Of a stretch of 33,573 nt of DNA, positions 14,167 to 23,308 are shown in pieces. Position 1 is the stretch's first letter; every line of letters starts with the position of its first letter. This DNA comes from an uncultured Bacteroidales bacterium. Lineage in GTDB: Bacteria; Bacteroidota; Bacteroidia; Bacteroidales; Paludibacteraceae. The stretch spans positions 1 to 33,573 of the forward strand of contig CADBVL010000035.1 in the NCBI GenBank assembly GCA_902798015.1. Reading direction: 5' to 3'. The notes under the pieces were generated by a model. It was given only the letters and a program-made list of their open reading frames with translations, was not told the origin of the DNA and searched no databases. A program made the position numbers and the translations under genes.

Positions 14167-16692
14167 ATGAAAAAGATTCTTTTAGGCATGATGTTGCTCT
14201 GTGCTGCCGGAGTCAGTGCAGAGGTGATCAAAGGTTCCGTCATGGATACGAAAGGCGAAGCGATGCCGTTTGTGACCATCTCCGTACTGGCGCCGGACTC
14301 GACGCTGCTCACGGGTGCCATCACTGATGACGAGGGGAAATATGAGATAAGCCTACCCCCCGACATTGTTCTACGGACGGCCACCGGCAGTCCGATCGGG
14401 CAAAGCCCTTCACCCGTGAAGGGAGGGGAGGATTATATTATCCAAGCCTCTTATGTAGGCTATCAGACGTCTTTCGGCGGACCGGACTTCGTGATGCGCG
14501 AAGAGACGGAGCGATTGGCGGAGTTGGAGGTGAAAGCGAAGAAACCGCTTATTGAACGTCAAATGGACAAGTTAGTGGTGAACGTGAGTGCTTCGCCTCT
14601 CGCGGCAGGCTCGAACGGAAATGATATCCTACGCCGTTCGCCGGGTGTGCGTATTGACAAGGACGGCAACATCACCGTCAACGGTAAGGGCGTGGAGATA
14701 TGGATTGACGGCAAACCCTCGTACCTCTCCGGGCAGCAGCTCAAAGCGATGCTCGACGGAACGGACGGCAACACGATAGAGAAGATAGAGATCATCTCCA
14801 ATCCTTCCGCCAAATACGATGCGTCGGGGCAGGGTGGTATCATCAATATCAAGACGAAGCGCAACATGATGAAAGGCCTGAACGGCATGCTTTCCGCATC
14901 GTACGGCGGTATGTATTTCGGCGATGTGAAGCGTTGGCTGAGCACGGAGATGGTGTCGCTCAACCTCAATTACCGCGGCGAGAAGACCTATACGTTCGGT
15001 CAGTTGACCCAGGTCTTTGCGCAGAACGACATCGACATCGAGACGTACCGTAAGACGCCGTCGCTGGAGAACTACTCCCGCTCGGGCTATAACACCAACT
15101 TCCAATACTACATGATGAAGGTGGGGAACGACTGGTACATCGACTCGGTGAACACGTTCGGATTTATCCTCAATGTGCCTTACATGCGTATAGATCAGTC
15201 CACGGTGGACGGTCGCAACGATGCGTACACGGTGACGGGTGGCGACACGGCGCGCAGTGTGTCTTCGACGAGTACGCGCATGAGTGCGCCGCAACACACG
15301 GCGAACCTCAACTACACGCATACCTTCAATTCGGCACTGGAACGCGAGTTGACGGTGAACATCGATTATAACCGGTACAACACCTCCATGCGCAACCAGC
15401 AGCAGACTAATTATATCGGCGTGAAGACCTTGGGCCTCGACATCAACAGCCGTCAGGTGGTGGATATCTACAGCGGCAAACTGGATTTTCAGACGAAGTT
15501 CTGGCAGACAGGCATGATTGAAGCGGGTGTGAAGTATGCGCTCTCGTCCACGAACAACCGCATGACGACGGACTCGGTGCTGAACGGCGACATCCGTCCG
15601 ACGGCGGAGAGTGATTTTCTCTACCGCGAGCACGTGGCTGCGGCTTATATCACTGCGGGCAAGCAGTTCGGCGAACACTGGTCGGTGAAGTTAGGTCTTC
15701 GCGGCGAGTACACATACAGTCACGGCGACTGGGCGAGTGCGGACTCGGTGACGAACCGTTCGTACTTCAACCCCTTCCCCACAGCCTACGTCGGTTATAC
15801 GTCCAAACCCCTCGGCAAACTGCAACAGCCGATATCGGTTTCGGCTTCTTATACCCGCCGCATCAAACGTCCGAACTACTACATGCTCAATCCGTTCGTG
15901 ATCTATATCGATGCGTACTCGTACCAGGTGGGTAACACGGAGCTGATGCCGGAGTTCAACAACGACGTGGAGTTGCATTTCTCCTGGACGCAGTACCTGA
16001 ACGTGACGTTCAATTTCGCCCACACGCAGAACATGTTCTCCCAGCGTATGTTCATCCTGCCGAGCGGAATGGGCGAGTATAAATGGACCAATTTCGGTAC
16101 TTGCACGACGCACGGTGGTAACTTGTCGTTGACCGAACTGCCGTTGGTGCCCAAATATATGACATTGCCTGACGGCACACGGATGATGCAAGGCGCATGG
16201 CTGGCGCTCACGGTCAATGCGGGATGGCTGCATTTCATCAACAAGTCGTACGAGAAGAAAGCGGACGGTTCGCCGGTGTATGAGAACCGCAATCATTACG
16301 GTTATGTGAGCGGTACACTCTCGGCTTATCTGCCGAAGGACTGGACTCTGACACTCGACGGCAACTGGTCATCGCCGATGACGACGGGTTATGAGCGGCA
16401 GGAACAGTTCTATTACATGAATTTCGGCGTCCGTAAGATGTACATGAAGAAAGGTCTGATCTTCAACCTCAACGTGCAGGACCTGCTTCGTTCGTGCGTT
16501 TTCAGCAGCGAAGACCTGGGGCAACAGGCCGGCAATATCAGTTGGGCAAAGAATACCGTCCGCCAACAACGCGTGACTTTCTCGCTGACCTGGATGTTCG
16601 GTCAGTACCAGCAGCATAAGAACCGCAAAGTGGGTAATCTCGACGAGTTGAACCGACTCGGTGGAGGTGGCGGCGTAAGCACCGGAAAATAA
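14167..16692 (+). CDS. outer-membrane beta-barrel protein (TonB-receptor-like, OMP_b-brl_3)
   Basis: An 841-residue outer-membrane protein: signal peptide MKKILLGMMLLCAAGVSA, a carboxypeptidase-regulatory-like domain (about 19-125, ending in SYVGYQT), a plug-like region with NDILRRSPGVRIDKDGNITV and IEKIEIISNPSAKYDASGQG, then a long barrel of the OMP_b-brl_3 type. Substrate is unknown; these proteins often lack a SusD partner. I start at ATG 14167 because the signal peptide begins there; an in-frame ATG at 14110 would add 19 polar residues before it. Residues 66-88 are an extra 23-residue loop (DIVLRT...PVKGGE, nt 14362-14430) that splits the expected LPP-DYIIQASYVGY strand and contains a perfect palindrome. 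The gene follows the kinase by about 100 nt. Confidence 0.88.
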   Translation: MKKILLGMMLLCAAGVSAEVIKGSVMDTKGEAMPFVTISVLAPDSTLLTGAITDDEGKYEISLPPDIVLRTATGSPIGQSPSPVKGGEDYIIQASYVGYQTSFGGPDFVMREETERLAELEVKAKKPLIERQMDKLVVNVSASPLAAGSNGNDILRRSPGVRIDKDGNITVNGKGVEIWIDGKPSYLSGQQLKAMLDGTDGNTIEKIEIISNPSAKYDASGQGGIINIKTKRNMMKGLNGMLSASYGGMYFGDVKRWLSTEMVSLNLNYRGEKTYTFGQLTQVFAQNDIDIETYRKTPSLENYSRSGYNTNFQYYMMKVGNDWYIDSVNTFGFILNVPYMRIDQSTVDGRNDAYTVTGGDTARSVSSTSTRMSAPQHTANLNYTHTFNSALERELTVNIDYNRYNTSMRNQQQTNYIGVKTLGLDINSRQVVDIYSGKLDFQTKFWQTGMIEAGVKYALSSTNNRMTTDSVLNGDIRPTAESDFLYREHVAAAYITAGKQFGEHWSVKLGLRGEYTYSHGDWASADSVTNRSYFNPFPTAYVGYTSKPLGKLQQPISVSASYTRRIKRPNYYMLNPFVIYIDAYSYQVGNTELMPEFNNDVELHFSWTQYLNVTFNFAHTQNMFSQRMFILPSGMGEYKWTNFGTCTTHGGNLSLTELPLVPKYMTLPDGTRMMQGAWLALTVNAGWLHFINKSYEKKADGSPVYENRNHYGYVSGTLSAYLPKDWTLTLDGNWSSPMTTGYERQEQFYYMNFGVRKMYMKKGLIFNLNVQDLLRSCVFSSEDLGQQAGNISWAKNTVRQQRVTFSLTWMFGQYQQHKNRKVGNLDELNRLGGGGGVSTGK
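14406..14423. repeat. palindrome inside the beta-barrel gene
   Basis: CCCTTCAC-CC-GTGAAGGG is a perfect 8-bp inverted repeat with a 2-nt loop, within the 69-nt in-frame insertion at 14362-14430. A CCGATCGG palindrome lies just upstream (about 14392). Confidence 0.85.
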
Positions 16693-16731
16693 TAAAAAAC
16701 ATAGTTTTTTTATGAAAAGTGACCCACACTC

Positions 16732-16762
16732 TTGCGTATGTGCAAATTTTGTAGTAATTTTG
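16732..16762 (+). promoter_or_regulatory. promoter of gdhA
   Basis: TTG (16732-16734), 20 nt, TAATTTTG (16755-16762). The predicted transcription start is near 16769, about 40 nt before the gdhA ATG. Confidence 0.85.
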
Positions 16763-16807
16763 TACGCCATTTAACAAAAACACGTACCATTTAAAACACA
16801 ACAGACA

Positions 16808-18151
16808 ATGAAAGTACAAGACATCATGCAGCGTTTGGCTGCGAAACATCCGGGCGAGGCAGAGTATCTGCAGGCCGTACAAGAGGTTCTCGAATCGATT
16901 GAAGAGGTGTACAATCAGCACCCCGAGTACGAGGAGGCGAAGATCGTGGAGCGCATGGTCGAGCCGGATCGTATCTTCACGTTCCGCGTGACGTGGATCG
17001 ATGATGAGGGCAAGGTTCAGACGAACCTCGGTTATCGCGTTCAGTTCAACAGCGCCATCGGTCCGTACAAGGGCGGTTTGCGTTTCCACCGCGCGGTGAC
17101 GCCGTCGATGCTGAAGTTCTTGGGCTTCGAACAGACCTTCAAGAATGCGCTGACGACGCTGCCGATGGGCGGCGCCAAGGGTGGTTCGGACTTCGACCCG
17201 GTAGGTAAGTCTGACGCAGAGATCATGCGTTTCTGCCAGGCGTTCATGCTCGAGCTATGGCGCTGCATCGGTCCTGATCAGGATATACCGGCAGGTGACG
17301 TAGGCGTCGGCGGACGTGAGATAGGATTCCTCAACGGCATGTACCAGAAACTGGCGCGTGAATATCATACCGGCGTGCTGACCGGCAAAGGTATGACCTG
17401 GGGCGGTTCGATCCTGCGCCCGGAGGCAACGGGTTTCGGTGCACTCTATTTCACGCAACATCTGCTGCATGAGGCAGGCAAAGATATCCAAGGCAAGACG
17501 GTCGCTATCTCCGGTTTCGGCAACGTAGCGTGGGGGGCGGCGACAAAAGCGGTCGAGTTGGGCGCCAAAGTGGTAGCTATCTCCGGGCCGGATGGCGTAG
17601 TGGCTATCAAAGACGGTATCACCAAAGAGATGATCGATTACATGCTCGTCATGCGTGCATCGAACCGCAACAAAGTGCAGGACATGGCGGACAAGTTCAC
17701 GAAAGAATGCGTCTTCACGGAAGGCAAGAAAGCATGGTCTGTTCCGTGCGACATCGCCCTGCCGTGCGCGTTCCAGAATGAACTGAGCGAAGAGGATGCG
17801 AAAGAGCTGAAAGCTAATGGCTGCTGGTGCTGCTGCGAGGTTTCGAACATGGGTTGTCAGCCGGGTGCTATTCATTTCTTCCAGTCCAATGGCATACTTT
17901 TTGCACCGGGTAAAGCGGTGAACGCCGGAGGTGTGGCTACATCGGGCCTTGAGATGACCCAGAATGCGGAGCACCTCAGCTGGAAAGCCGAAGAAGTGGA
18001 CAGCCGTCTCCATCATATCATGGAATCCATCCACGAGCAATGCGTGAAGTTCGGTCATCAGGCTGACGGACATATCGACTACGTCAAAGGTGCGAACATC
18101 GCCGGCTTCATGAAGGTCGCACAAGCGATGTTAGAACAGGGAATCATATAA
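16808..18151 (+). CDS. gdhA: NADP-type glutamate dehydrogenase
   Basis: A 447-residue hexameric glutamate dehydrogenase that interconverts 2-oxoglutarate plus ammonia and glutamate in the cytoplasm. Conserved segments are complete: GPYKGGLRFHRAVTPSMLKF, LTTLPMGGAKGGSDFDP with the catalytic lysine region, QDIPAGDVGVGGREIGFLNG, the nucleotide-binding GFGNVAWGAA, and the C-terminal CQPGAIHFFQ and NAGGVATSGLEMTQNAEHLS. Length and motifs fit the ~450-residue small form, usually NADP(H)-specific, used for ammonia assimilation. It has its own promoter and no clear terminator, and kbl and tdh follow closely, so all three could be co-transcribed as an amino-acid metabolism unit. Confidence 0.95.
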   Translation: MKVQDIMQRLAAKHPGEAEYLQAVQEVLESIEEVYNQHPEYEEAKIVERMVEPDRIFTFRVTWIDDEGKVQTNLGYRVQFNSAIGPYKGGLRFHRAVTPSMLKFLGFEQTFKNALTTLPMGGAKGGSDFDPVGKSDAEIMRFCQAFMLELWRCIGPDQDIPAGDVGVGGREIGFLNGMYQKLAREYHTGVLTGKGMTWGGSILRPEATGFGALYFTQHLLHEAGKDIQGKTVAISGFGNVAWGAATKAVELGAKVVAISGPDGVVAIKDGITKEMIDYMLVMRASNRNKVQDMADKFTKECVFTEGKKAWSVPCDIALPCAFQNELSEEDAKELKANGCWCCCEVSNMGCQPGAIHFFQSNGILFAPGKAVNAGGVATSGLEMTQNAEHLSWKAEEVDSRLHHIMESIHEQCVKFGHQADGHIDYVKGANIAGFMKVAQAMLEQGII

Positions 18152-18184
18152 TTGATAATTGATGATTGATTATTGATAATTATG
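18151..18184 (+). repeat. heptanucleotide array spanning the gdhA-kbl junction
   Basis: Units ATTGATA, ATTGATG, ATTGATT, ATTGATA and a last ATTATG. It begins in the gdhA stop codon and ends in the kbl start codon, so the whole spacer is array. Confidence 0.92.
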
Positions 18185-19372
18185 TATCAGGATTTTCAAA
18201 AACATCTGCAATCCACTCTGCAAGAGATCAAGGATGCAGGACTCTATAAGAACGAGCGCGTGATTATCACTCCGCAATCCTCGGGCATCAAGGTCGAGGG
18301 CAATAAGGACGTGATCAATTTCTGCGCGAACAACTACCTGGGGCTGGCGGACAACAAAGAGTTGATCCAGGCCGCGAAAGACCGCATGGATGCACGTGGC
18401 TACGGCATGGCGTCGGTGCGCTTCATCTGCGGCACGCAGGACACCCATAAAGAACTCGAGCGCGTCATATCGGATTTCTTCGGCACCGAAGATACCATCC
18501 TGTATGCGGCTTGTTTTGATGCGAACGGAGGACTCTTTGAGCCGCTGTTGACGGAAGAAGATGCTATCATCTCCGATGCGCTCAACCATGCTTCGATCAT
18601 CGACGGCGTGCGTCTGTGCAAGGCGGTGCGCTATCGTTATGCGAACGGCGACATGGCGGATCTCGAGGCAAAACTGAAAGAGGCGCAGGCACAGCGTTTC
18701 CGCATCATCGCTACCGACGGCGTGTTCTCGATGGACGGCAATGTATGTCCGCTGGACAAGATCTACGAACTGGCGCAGAAATACAATGCGCTCGTCATGG
18801 TGGATGAGAGCCATTCTGCCGGCGTGGTCGGCAAGACGGGACATGGTGTGACGGAACGCTATAACCTCCGCGGAAAGATAGAGATCATCACCGGCACACT
18901 CGGCAAAGCCTTCGGCGGATCTGTCGGCGGTTTCACGACGGGTAAGAAAGAGATCATCGACCTCCTTCGTCAACGCAGCCGCCCGTATCTCTTCTCGAAC
19001 TCCATCCCGCCGATGATTGCTGCGGCAGGCATCAAGACCTTCGAGATCCTCACGCGCAGCAACGAACTGCAGGACCGTCTGCACGAGAACACAGCGTACT
19101 TCATCGAACGCATGAAAGCGGCAGGGTTCGATATCAAACCCACCGAGTCGGCTATCTGTGCCGTGATGCTGTATGACGCCAAACTCAGTCAAGTCTTTGC
19201 CGCCGCGCTGCAGGAAGAAGGTATCTACGTCACGGGCTTCTATTATCCCGTGGTGCCGAAAGGTCAGGCGCGTATTCGCGTGCAGGTTTCTGCCGCTCAT
19301 ACACGCGAACAACTCGATAAAGGTATTGAGGCCTTCATCAAAGTAGGCAAGAAATTAGAAGTGTTGAAATGA
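18182..19372 (+). CDS. kbl: glycine C-acetyltransferase (2-amino-3-ketobutyrate CoA ligase)
   Basis: A 396-residue alpha-oxoamine synthase that converts 2-amino-3-ketobutyrate plus CoA to glycine and acetyl-CoA, the second step of threonine breakdown. Visible are NFCANNYLGLADN, the GMASVRFICGTQDTHKELE segment, SDALNHASIIDG, MVDESHSAGVVG, and the PLP lysine at about 242 in GTLGKAFGGSVGG. Length equals the family norm (~397). I start at ATG 18182, since an upstream in-frame TTG at 18173 lies within the repeat spacer. It overlaps tdh by 4 nt (ATGA), the usual kbl-tdh arrangement. All catalytic motifs look intact, in contrast with tdh. Confidence 0.95.
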   Translation: MYQDFQKHLQSTLQEIKDAGLYKNERVIITPQSSGIKVEGNKDVINFCANNYLGLADNKELIQAAKDRMDARGYGMASVRFICGTQDTHKELERVISDFFGTEDTILYAACFDANGGLFEPLLTEEDAIISDALNHASIIDGVRLCKAVRYRYANGDMADLEAKLKEAQAQRFRIIATDGVFSMDGNVCPLDKIYELAQKYNALVMVDESHSAGVVGKTGHGVTERYNLRGKIEIITGTLGKAFGGSVGGFTTGKKEIIDLLRQRSRPYLFSNSIPPMIAAAGIKTFEILTRSNELQDRLHENTAYFIERMKAAGFDIKPTESAICAVMLYDAKLSQVFAAALQEEGIYVTGFYYPVVPKGQARIRVQVSAAHTREQLDKGIEAFIKVGKKLEVLK

Positions 19373-20331
19373 AAGCTTTAGTAAAGAAATTCGCAGAACC
19401 GGGTATCTGGATGGAAGACGTCCCGATGCCGGAAGTGGGTGTCAACGATGTATTGATCCGTGTCATCAGCAAGCCGCCCTACACGATGGGGCATGAGTTT
19501 GTGGGCGTTGTCGAAGATGTAGGTCCCGGTGTTCGCAACTTCACCATCGGTGAACGCGTCACCGCAGAAGGACATATTGTCTGCGGACACTGCCGCAACT
19601 GCCGCCGTGGCATGGGACATGTATGCGAGAACACCATCTCGGTCGGTATCATGGGAAAAGACGGTTGTTTCGCAGAATATGTGACTATCCCGGAGTCCAA
19701 CGTCGTCAAGCTGCGTCCGGAGATACCCGATGACTTCGCGGCTATCATGGATCCTTTCGGCAATGCTACTCATACAGCCCTTGCATTCCCGCTTCTCGGC
19801 GAAGATGTGCTTATCACGGGCGCAGGACTCATCGGCACCATGGCGGCGGGTATATGTCGTTTTGCGGGCGCGAAGAACATCGTGGTGACGGACATCAATC
19901 CGTTGCGACTTGAGATCGCGAAGAAGATGGGTGCCACCATGACCGTGGACGGCTCCAAAGGCGAGACGATTGCAGACGCGATGAAGCAATTGGGCATCAA
20001 GGGATTCGATGTGGGACTGGAGATGAGCGGCGCACCGGCTGCTTTCAACGATATGATTGCGCATATGTATAAAGGAGCGAACATCGCCCAACTCGGCATC
20101 CTGCCGTCCGACACCAAGGTCAACTGGTCAGACGTCATCTTCAATGCCCTGACCATCAAAGGTATCACCGGTCGCCGCATGTGGGAGACATGGTATCAAA
20201 TGGAGCAGATGCTGCTCGGAGGACTCGACCTCAGTCCCGTCATCACCCATCGCTTTAAGTTCGAAGACTTCCAGAAAGGCTTCGATGTCATGGTCTCCGG
20301 ACAATGCGGCAAGGTCCTCCTCGAATGGTAA
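19369..20331 (+). CDS. tdh: L-threonine 3-dehydrogenase with catalytic loop deleted
   Basis: A 320-residue zinc-type medium-chain dehydrogenase, clearly Tdh: it matches the family along its length and is paired with kbl. Tdh oxidises threonine to 2-amino-3-ketobutyrate with NAD. The structural-zinc cysteines are present (CGHCRNCRRGMGHVC), as are GHE (41-43), PFGNATHTAL, the GAGLIGTMAAG nucleotide loop and FDVGLEMSGAP. However, the segment that normally reads TAICGTDVH...W between LIRV and GHE is gone: here the text runs RVISKPPYTMGHE. About 21 residues are missing compared with the ~341-residue family, including the catalytic zinc cysteine (Cys38 in E. coli numbering) and its Thr and His partners. 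The frame is kept. The enzyme is therefore expected to be inactive or altered, unless the sequence is a misassembly. Confidence 0.9.
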   Translation: MKALVKKFAEPGIWMEDVPMPEVGVNDVLIRVISKPPYTMGHEFVGVVEDVGPGVRNFTIGERVTAEGHIVCGHCRNCRRGMGHVCENTISVGIMGKDGCFAEYVTIPESNVVKLRPEIPDDFAAIMDPFGNATHTALAFPLLGEDVLITGAGLIGTMAAGICRFAGAKNIVVTDINPLRLEIAKKMGATMTVDGSKGETIADAMKQLGIKGFDVGLEMSGAPAAFNDMIAHMYKGANIAQLGILPSDTKVNWSDVIFNALTIKGITGRRMWETWYQMEQMLLGGLDLSPVITHRFKFEDFQKGFDVMVSGQCGKVLLEW

Positions 20332-20341
20332 AAAAACAATT

Positions 20342-20374
20342 CCGTAATCCCGTAATTACGTAATTACGATAATT
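20342..20374 (+). repeat. octanucleotide array before the M16 protease
   Basis: Units CCGTAATC, CCGTAATT, ACGTAATT and ACGATAATT fill most of the 63-nt spacer between tdh and the protease. Confidence 0.85.
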
Positions 20375-20394
20375 ATCAACAAATATTAACAACA

Positions 20395-23307
20395 ATGAGA
20401 AAATTTTTACTTGGCGCTCTGCTGCTCATCTGTGGCACCGCATTTCTCTCTGCTCAATCCCGTGAGGGTCTGACAGAGTACAAGTTAGACAATGGATTGA
20501 CCGTCATGTTGTGGGAAGACCATGACGCGCCGGATGTAACAGGCTACGTAGTAGTTCGCGCGGGTTCGGTAGATGAACCGTCGGAGTACACGGGTCTTGC
20601 TCACTACCTCGAGCACATGCTCTTCAAAGGTACGCAGCGTATCGGTGCGCTCGACTGGGAGAAAGAGAAACCGATCTACGACTCAATCATCGCACTCTAC
20701 GACCAGTATAGCGAGACAACGGACCCGAAACTGCGCGAGCAACTCGCAACACAAATCAACGAGTGCTCCATGCGTGAGGCCAAAGTATCTTCCACCGAAG
20801 ATTTCTTTCACATGCTCGACCTCATCGGAACCGAGGGCGTGAACGCCTTCACCTCTTATGATCTCACGGCATACGTAGGTTCGTTCTCGCAGAATGAGAT
20901 GTTTCGCTGGCTGACCATCTATTCCGACCGTCTTATCAACCCTGTCTTCCGTACGTTCCAAGCCGAGCTTGAGAATGTGTTCGAGGAGTACAATATGTAT
21001 GCCAACGAACCCTCGTCGCAGGTGCAGAATCAGATGATGGCGGATATCTACAAAGGTTCACCGTATGAGCGCGAGGTCATCGGTCTTCCCGAGCACCTCA
21101 AGAACCCGCGTCTGTCGAAACTGATTGAGTTCTACAACACATGGTACGTGCCGAACAACATGGCCCTTATCCTGGTAGGAAACTTCAAGACCGAAGAAGC
21201 CAAGCCTATGATTGCCCAGACTTTCTCGCGCCTGCAGCCGAAGGCTTTGCCGCAACGTGCTACTTATCCTGCCGTTCAACTCACCGGTACCAAGCATTAT
21301 AAGTTAGGCTATAACCCGCAGGTTGTTTGGGCATATCAGGGTGTCAAGGAAGGCGACCCTGACCAAGACGTGCTGGAGTTTGTATGCCGCGTGCTGTATA
21401 ACGGTCAAACCGGCCTATTGGACAAAGTGAATATCGACGGAGATGTTCAGTTCGCAGGAGTGTTCCTCGATTCACGCCGTAATGACGGACGTATCATCGT
21501 GCAGGCCGTACCGTACTATGATGCCAATCAGCAGATGTTTGAGACCGATAAGGCTACCGAGCGCATCGTCATGAAAGAAATCAACCGCCTGAAAACAGGT
21601 GATATCCCTGATGAACTGATTGCGAACGTGAAGCATATGTACGAGCAGATGTACAAAGTTGCGGAAGAATCACCTGCGCAGAAGATGAACTGGCTCATGG
21701 ATGCCTTCGTGTACGGAAAGCCGATCGATGATATCTTCACGACTAACGCACGTATCCAAGCGCTCACGAAAGCAGAGATCTCACGTGTGGCAAAGAAATA
21801 CTTCGATGCGGATTACATGACCCTCTCGTTTGACGAACCGGCCACCCAACCGAAGGCAAAAACGCTGCCGAAACCGAATATCAAACCGCTGGATCCGGTT
21901 AAGGATGCTAAAACGGCTTATGCAGCTGAGTTCAGACAACTGCCTCACGGCGAACTCCAACGTACGTTCAATAACTTCAATGATGTGACCCTCTCTACGC
22001 TGGGCGAGAACGTAACACTGCACTATACGCCGAATACGAAGAACGATATCTTCTCCCTCACGCTCCGCTACGGCGCAGGCCGTCATGAACTGCCGATGTT
22101 GCCTTACGCAACAGCGCTGATGAATAACGCCGGTATTCAGACCCTGCCGAAGATTGAAGGTAAAGATTTCAAGCAGCAGATGGCGGAACTGGGCGCAGAG
22201 GTGTCCTATAGTTGCGACGACTCGTATTTCACCGTGTCTATCTCCGGTGACGATGAGAATATGAGCAAGATCATGAACCTCGTCAGTCGCCAGCTCCTCA
22301 TGCCGTACCTCGAGCAGAAACAGCTGGATGCAGTCAAGGGTTCGGAGTTCTTCTCCCGTCTGAGCCGCCCAAAACGTACAGCTGCTCAGAAGTCGGCTTT
22401 GCTTCAATATGCCCTCTACGGCAAGAAATCGCCGTATCTTGATGAAGTGCCGTTTAAAGATATATGGAGTCTGGGTGTTCCGAATATCCAGTCGCTCATC
22501 GCGCAGGCTCGTACCTACGCCCTCGACGTCTTCTACTGCGGTACCCTGCCTCAAGAGAAACTGGTTGCTGAACTGCCGCTCACAGAAGGCATGAAACCTT
22601 CTACCTCGCCATTCATACAAGACCGACAGACTTATAATGAACCGACCGTCCTCTTCCTGGCGAACGGAAACGTTCAGCAAGCGGACTTGTATTTCTACAT
22701 CAACGGCCGCCCGTACGATATCGCTTCGGATGTGACTTCTGATGCCTTTAACCAGTATATGTCCGGCGGTTTTACCGGTGTCGTAATGAATGAGATACGT
22801 GTGAAACGCTCCATGGCATATACCGCCTACGGATACGATGCAACGCCGGAACTGCCGGGAAAAGACTGCTTCTTTATCGGATATGTAGGTACTCAGAGCG
22901 ACAAGGTGGCAGATGCTATCAGCGTCTATACGGATATTCTTAACAACATGCCGGTAGATAAAGAAAATATGGATGCGCTGCGCGCGATGCTCAAGCAAAA
23001 CGCACAGACGGCTAAACCGTCCATGCGTAGCAAAGCGGCTACCTTCGAGGCTTGGCAAAGACTGGGCTACAAAGAAGATCCTGCGAAAGTTAATGCCGAC
23101 AAGATTGATGCACTGACCTTCGAAGATATCGAGGCCTTCTATAAGCAGAATATCCAAGGCAAACCGGTCACCATTATCCTCATGGGAGATCCCAAGAAGA
23201 TTGACCTCAAGGCTATCCAGCAGAAGGTAGGATGCAAGATCACTAAGATCTCGCCGGCTAAACTCTTCAACTCCAGCCAGCAAGAGCTTTATGACGCTGT
23301 CATGTAA
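20395..23307 (+). CDS. M16 family (pitrilysin-type) zinc metalloprotease, secreted
   Basis: A 970-residue protein with a signal peptide (MRKFLLGALLLICGTAFLSA) and the inverted zinc motif HYLEH at residues 70-74, with a downstream Glu in the AELENVFEEYNMYANEPSSQ segment (about 191-200) as third ligand. Two M16 half-domains are visible: the N-terminal catalytic half and a C-terminal half without HxxEH, a usual arrangement. It probably degrades peptides in the periplasm or at the cell surface. The region at about residues 95-130 (DSIIALYDQYSE...) is an insertion between HxxEH and the distal Glu that is common in Bacteroidota homologues. era follows one base after its stop, so the two are likely co-transcribed. 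Confidence 0.92.
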   Translation: MRKFLLGALLLICGTAFLSAQSREGLTEYKLDNGLTVMLWEDHDAPDVTGYVVVRAGSVDEPSEYTGLAHYLEHMLFKGTQRIGALDWEKEKPIYDSIIALYDQYSETTDPKLREQLATQINECSMREAKVSSTEDFFHMLDLIGTEGVNAFTSYDLTAYVGSFSQNEMFRWLTIYSDRLINPVFRTFQAELENVFEEYNMYANEPSSQVQNQMMADIYKGSPYEREVIGLPEHLKNPRLSKLIEFYNTWYVPNNMALILVGNFKTEEAKPMIAQTFSRLQPKALPQRATYPAVQLTGTKHYKLGYNPQVVWAYQGVKEGDPDQDVLEFVCRVLYNGQTGLLDKVNIDGDVQFAGVFLDSRRNDGRIIVQAVPYYDANQQMFETDKATERIVMKEINRLKTGDIPDELIANVKHMYEQMYKVAEESPAQKMNWLMDAFVYGKPIDDIFTTNARIQALTKAEISRVAKKYFDADYMTLSFDEPATQPKAKTLPKPNIKPLDPVKDAKTAYAAEFRQLPHGELQRTFNNFNDVTLSTLGENVTLHYTPNTKNDIFSLTLRYGAGRHELPMLPYATALMNNAGIQTLPKIEGKDFKQQMAELGAEVSYSCDDSYFTVSISGDDENMSKIMNLVSRQLLMPYLEQKQLDAVKGSEFFSRLSRPKRTAAQKSALLQYALYGKKSPYLDEVPFKDIWSLGVPNIQSLIAQARTYALDVFYCGTLPQEKLVAELPLTEGMKPSTSPFIQDRQTYNEPTVLFLANGNVQQADLYFYINGRPYDIASDVTSDAFNQYMSGGFTGVVMNEIRVKRSMAYTAYGYDATPELPGKDCFFIGYVGTQSDKVADAISVYTDILNNMPVDKENMDALRAMLKQNAQTAKPSMRSKAATFEAWQRLGYKEDPAKVNADKIDALTFEDIEAFYKQNIQGKPVTIILMGDPKKIDLKAIQQKVGCKITKISPAKLFNSSQQELYDAVM

Positions 23308-23308
23308 A

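Noticed and set aside
21781..23283. A 500-codon antisense frame over the M16 protease, and similar ones at 28832-30439 and 14629-15678
   Set aside because: These mirror the GC-patterned codons of the sense genes, with no recognisable domains or start signals.
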